From NCBI GenBank assembly GCA_031555145.1, contig JAVBUR010000064.1:1-14391 (forward strand): a stretch of 14,391 nucleotides of DNA, given 5' to 3'. This DNA comes from JAJDIA01 sp031555145 (GTDB lineage: Bacteria > Bacteroidota > Bacteroidia > Bacteroidales > Tannerellaceae). Each line of letters begins with the position of its first letter. The stretch's first letter is position 1. Below the pieces are notes generated by a model. The model had not been told where the DNA came from. It saw nothing but the letters and a program-made list of their open reading frames with translations, and did not search any database. Both the position numbers and the translations under genes were made by a program. Below are positions 14,322 through 14,391 of the stretch, piece by piece.

Positions 14322-14391
14322 TAATCGACGAATCGCACAAAAAAGAGAATGACGTTCCGAAACGAACATCATAATGTGTGTGTACGAACAT

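Noticed and set aside
14101..14391. 96-residue minus-strand frame at the window end
   Set aside because: It overlaps the 3' end of the MFS gene and runs through the tandem repeats, with no recognisable protein features.

Overview
The window looks like chromosomal DNA from a Bacteroidales bacterium, most likely Parabacteroides or a close relative; the genus is inference. The evidence is the gene content (GGGtGRT protein, DUF4876/DUF6850/TonB-receptor set, Dps-like DUF5856-type protein, aspartate 4-decarboxylase), promoters of the Bacteroidetes TAnnTTTG type, and weak or A-rich ribosome sites. No rRNA, tRNA, insertion sequence, phage gene or CRISPR array was seen.

Layout. (1) 1-1446: end of an operon with the 3' end of a NifU-like Fe-S scaffold gene, a 66-residue two-helix membrane protein and the GGGtGRT protein, closed by an intrinsic terminator. 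(2) 1490-8571: a compact four-gene outer-membrane operon with its own promoter and terminator. It encodes a DUF4876 surface lipoprotein, a DUF6850-type beta-barrel, a TonB-dependent receptor and a membrane-spanning TPR/AraC regulator whose ATG overlaps the receptor stop. (3) 8572-10068: two tandem cassettes, each with a promoter, a long structured RNA and a small unrecognised gene. (4) 10073-12247: a minus-strand YhcH-family gene, then a divergently oriented, divergent aspartate 4-decarboxylase-like enzyme. (5) 12343-14136: a two-gene unit with a Dps-like mini-ferritin and an MdtD/IceT-like MFS exporter. (6) 14137-14391: non-coding, with an inverted repeat and five degenerate 22-bp tandem repeats.

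The most interesting part is the pair of RNAs at about 8668-8948 and 9396-9656. They are diverged copies of one element, and three helices are supported by compensatory differences between the copies. One arm (GCGTGAGA in copy 1) can pair either with an upstream CTCACG-type strand or with the downstream strand of a U-tailed terminator hairpin. A hairpin loop (CGCCA) is complementary to a conserved downstream segment (TTGGCGAT). The two downstream start codons lie 46 and 49 nt after the U-tract, and I see no intervening promoter. This fits an attenuator or riboswitch-like leader duplicated in tandem, or an undescribed sRNA family. I do not recognise it as a known Rfam family, but I could not search.

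The outer-membrane operon probably imports or binds an unknown ligand at the surface, with its own membrane-bound one-component regulator. The last operon pairs a ferroxidase-type mini-ferritin with a relative of an iron-citrate exporter, suggesting a role in iron or oxidative stress.
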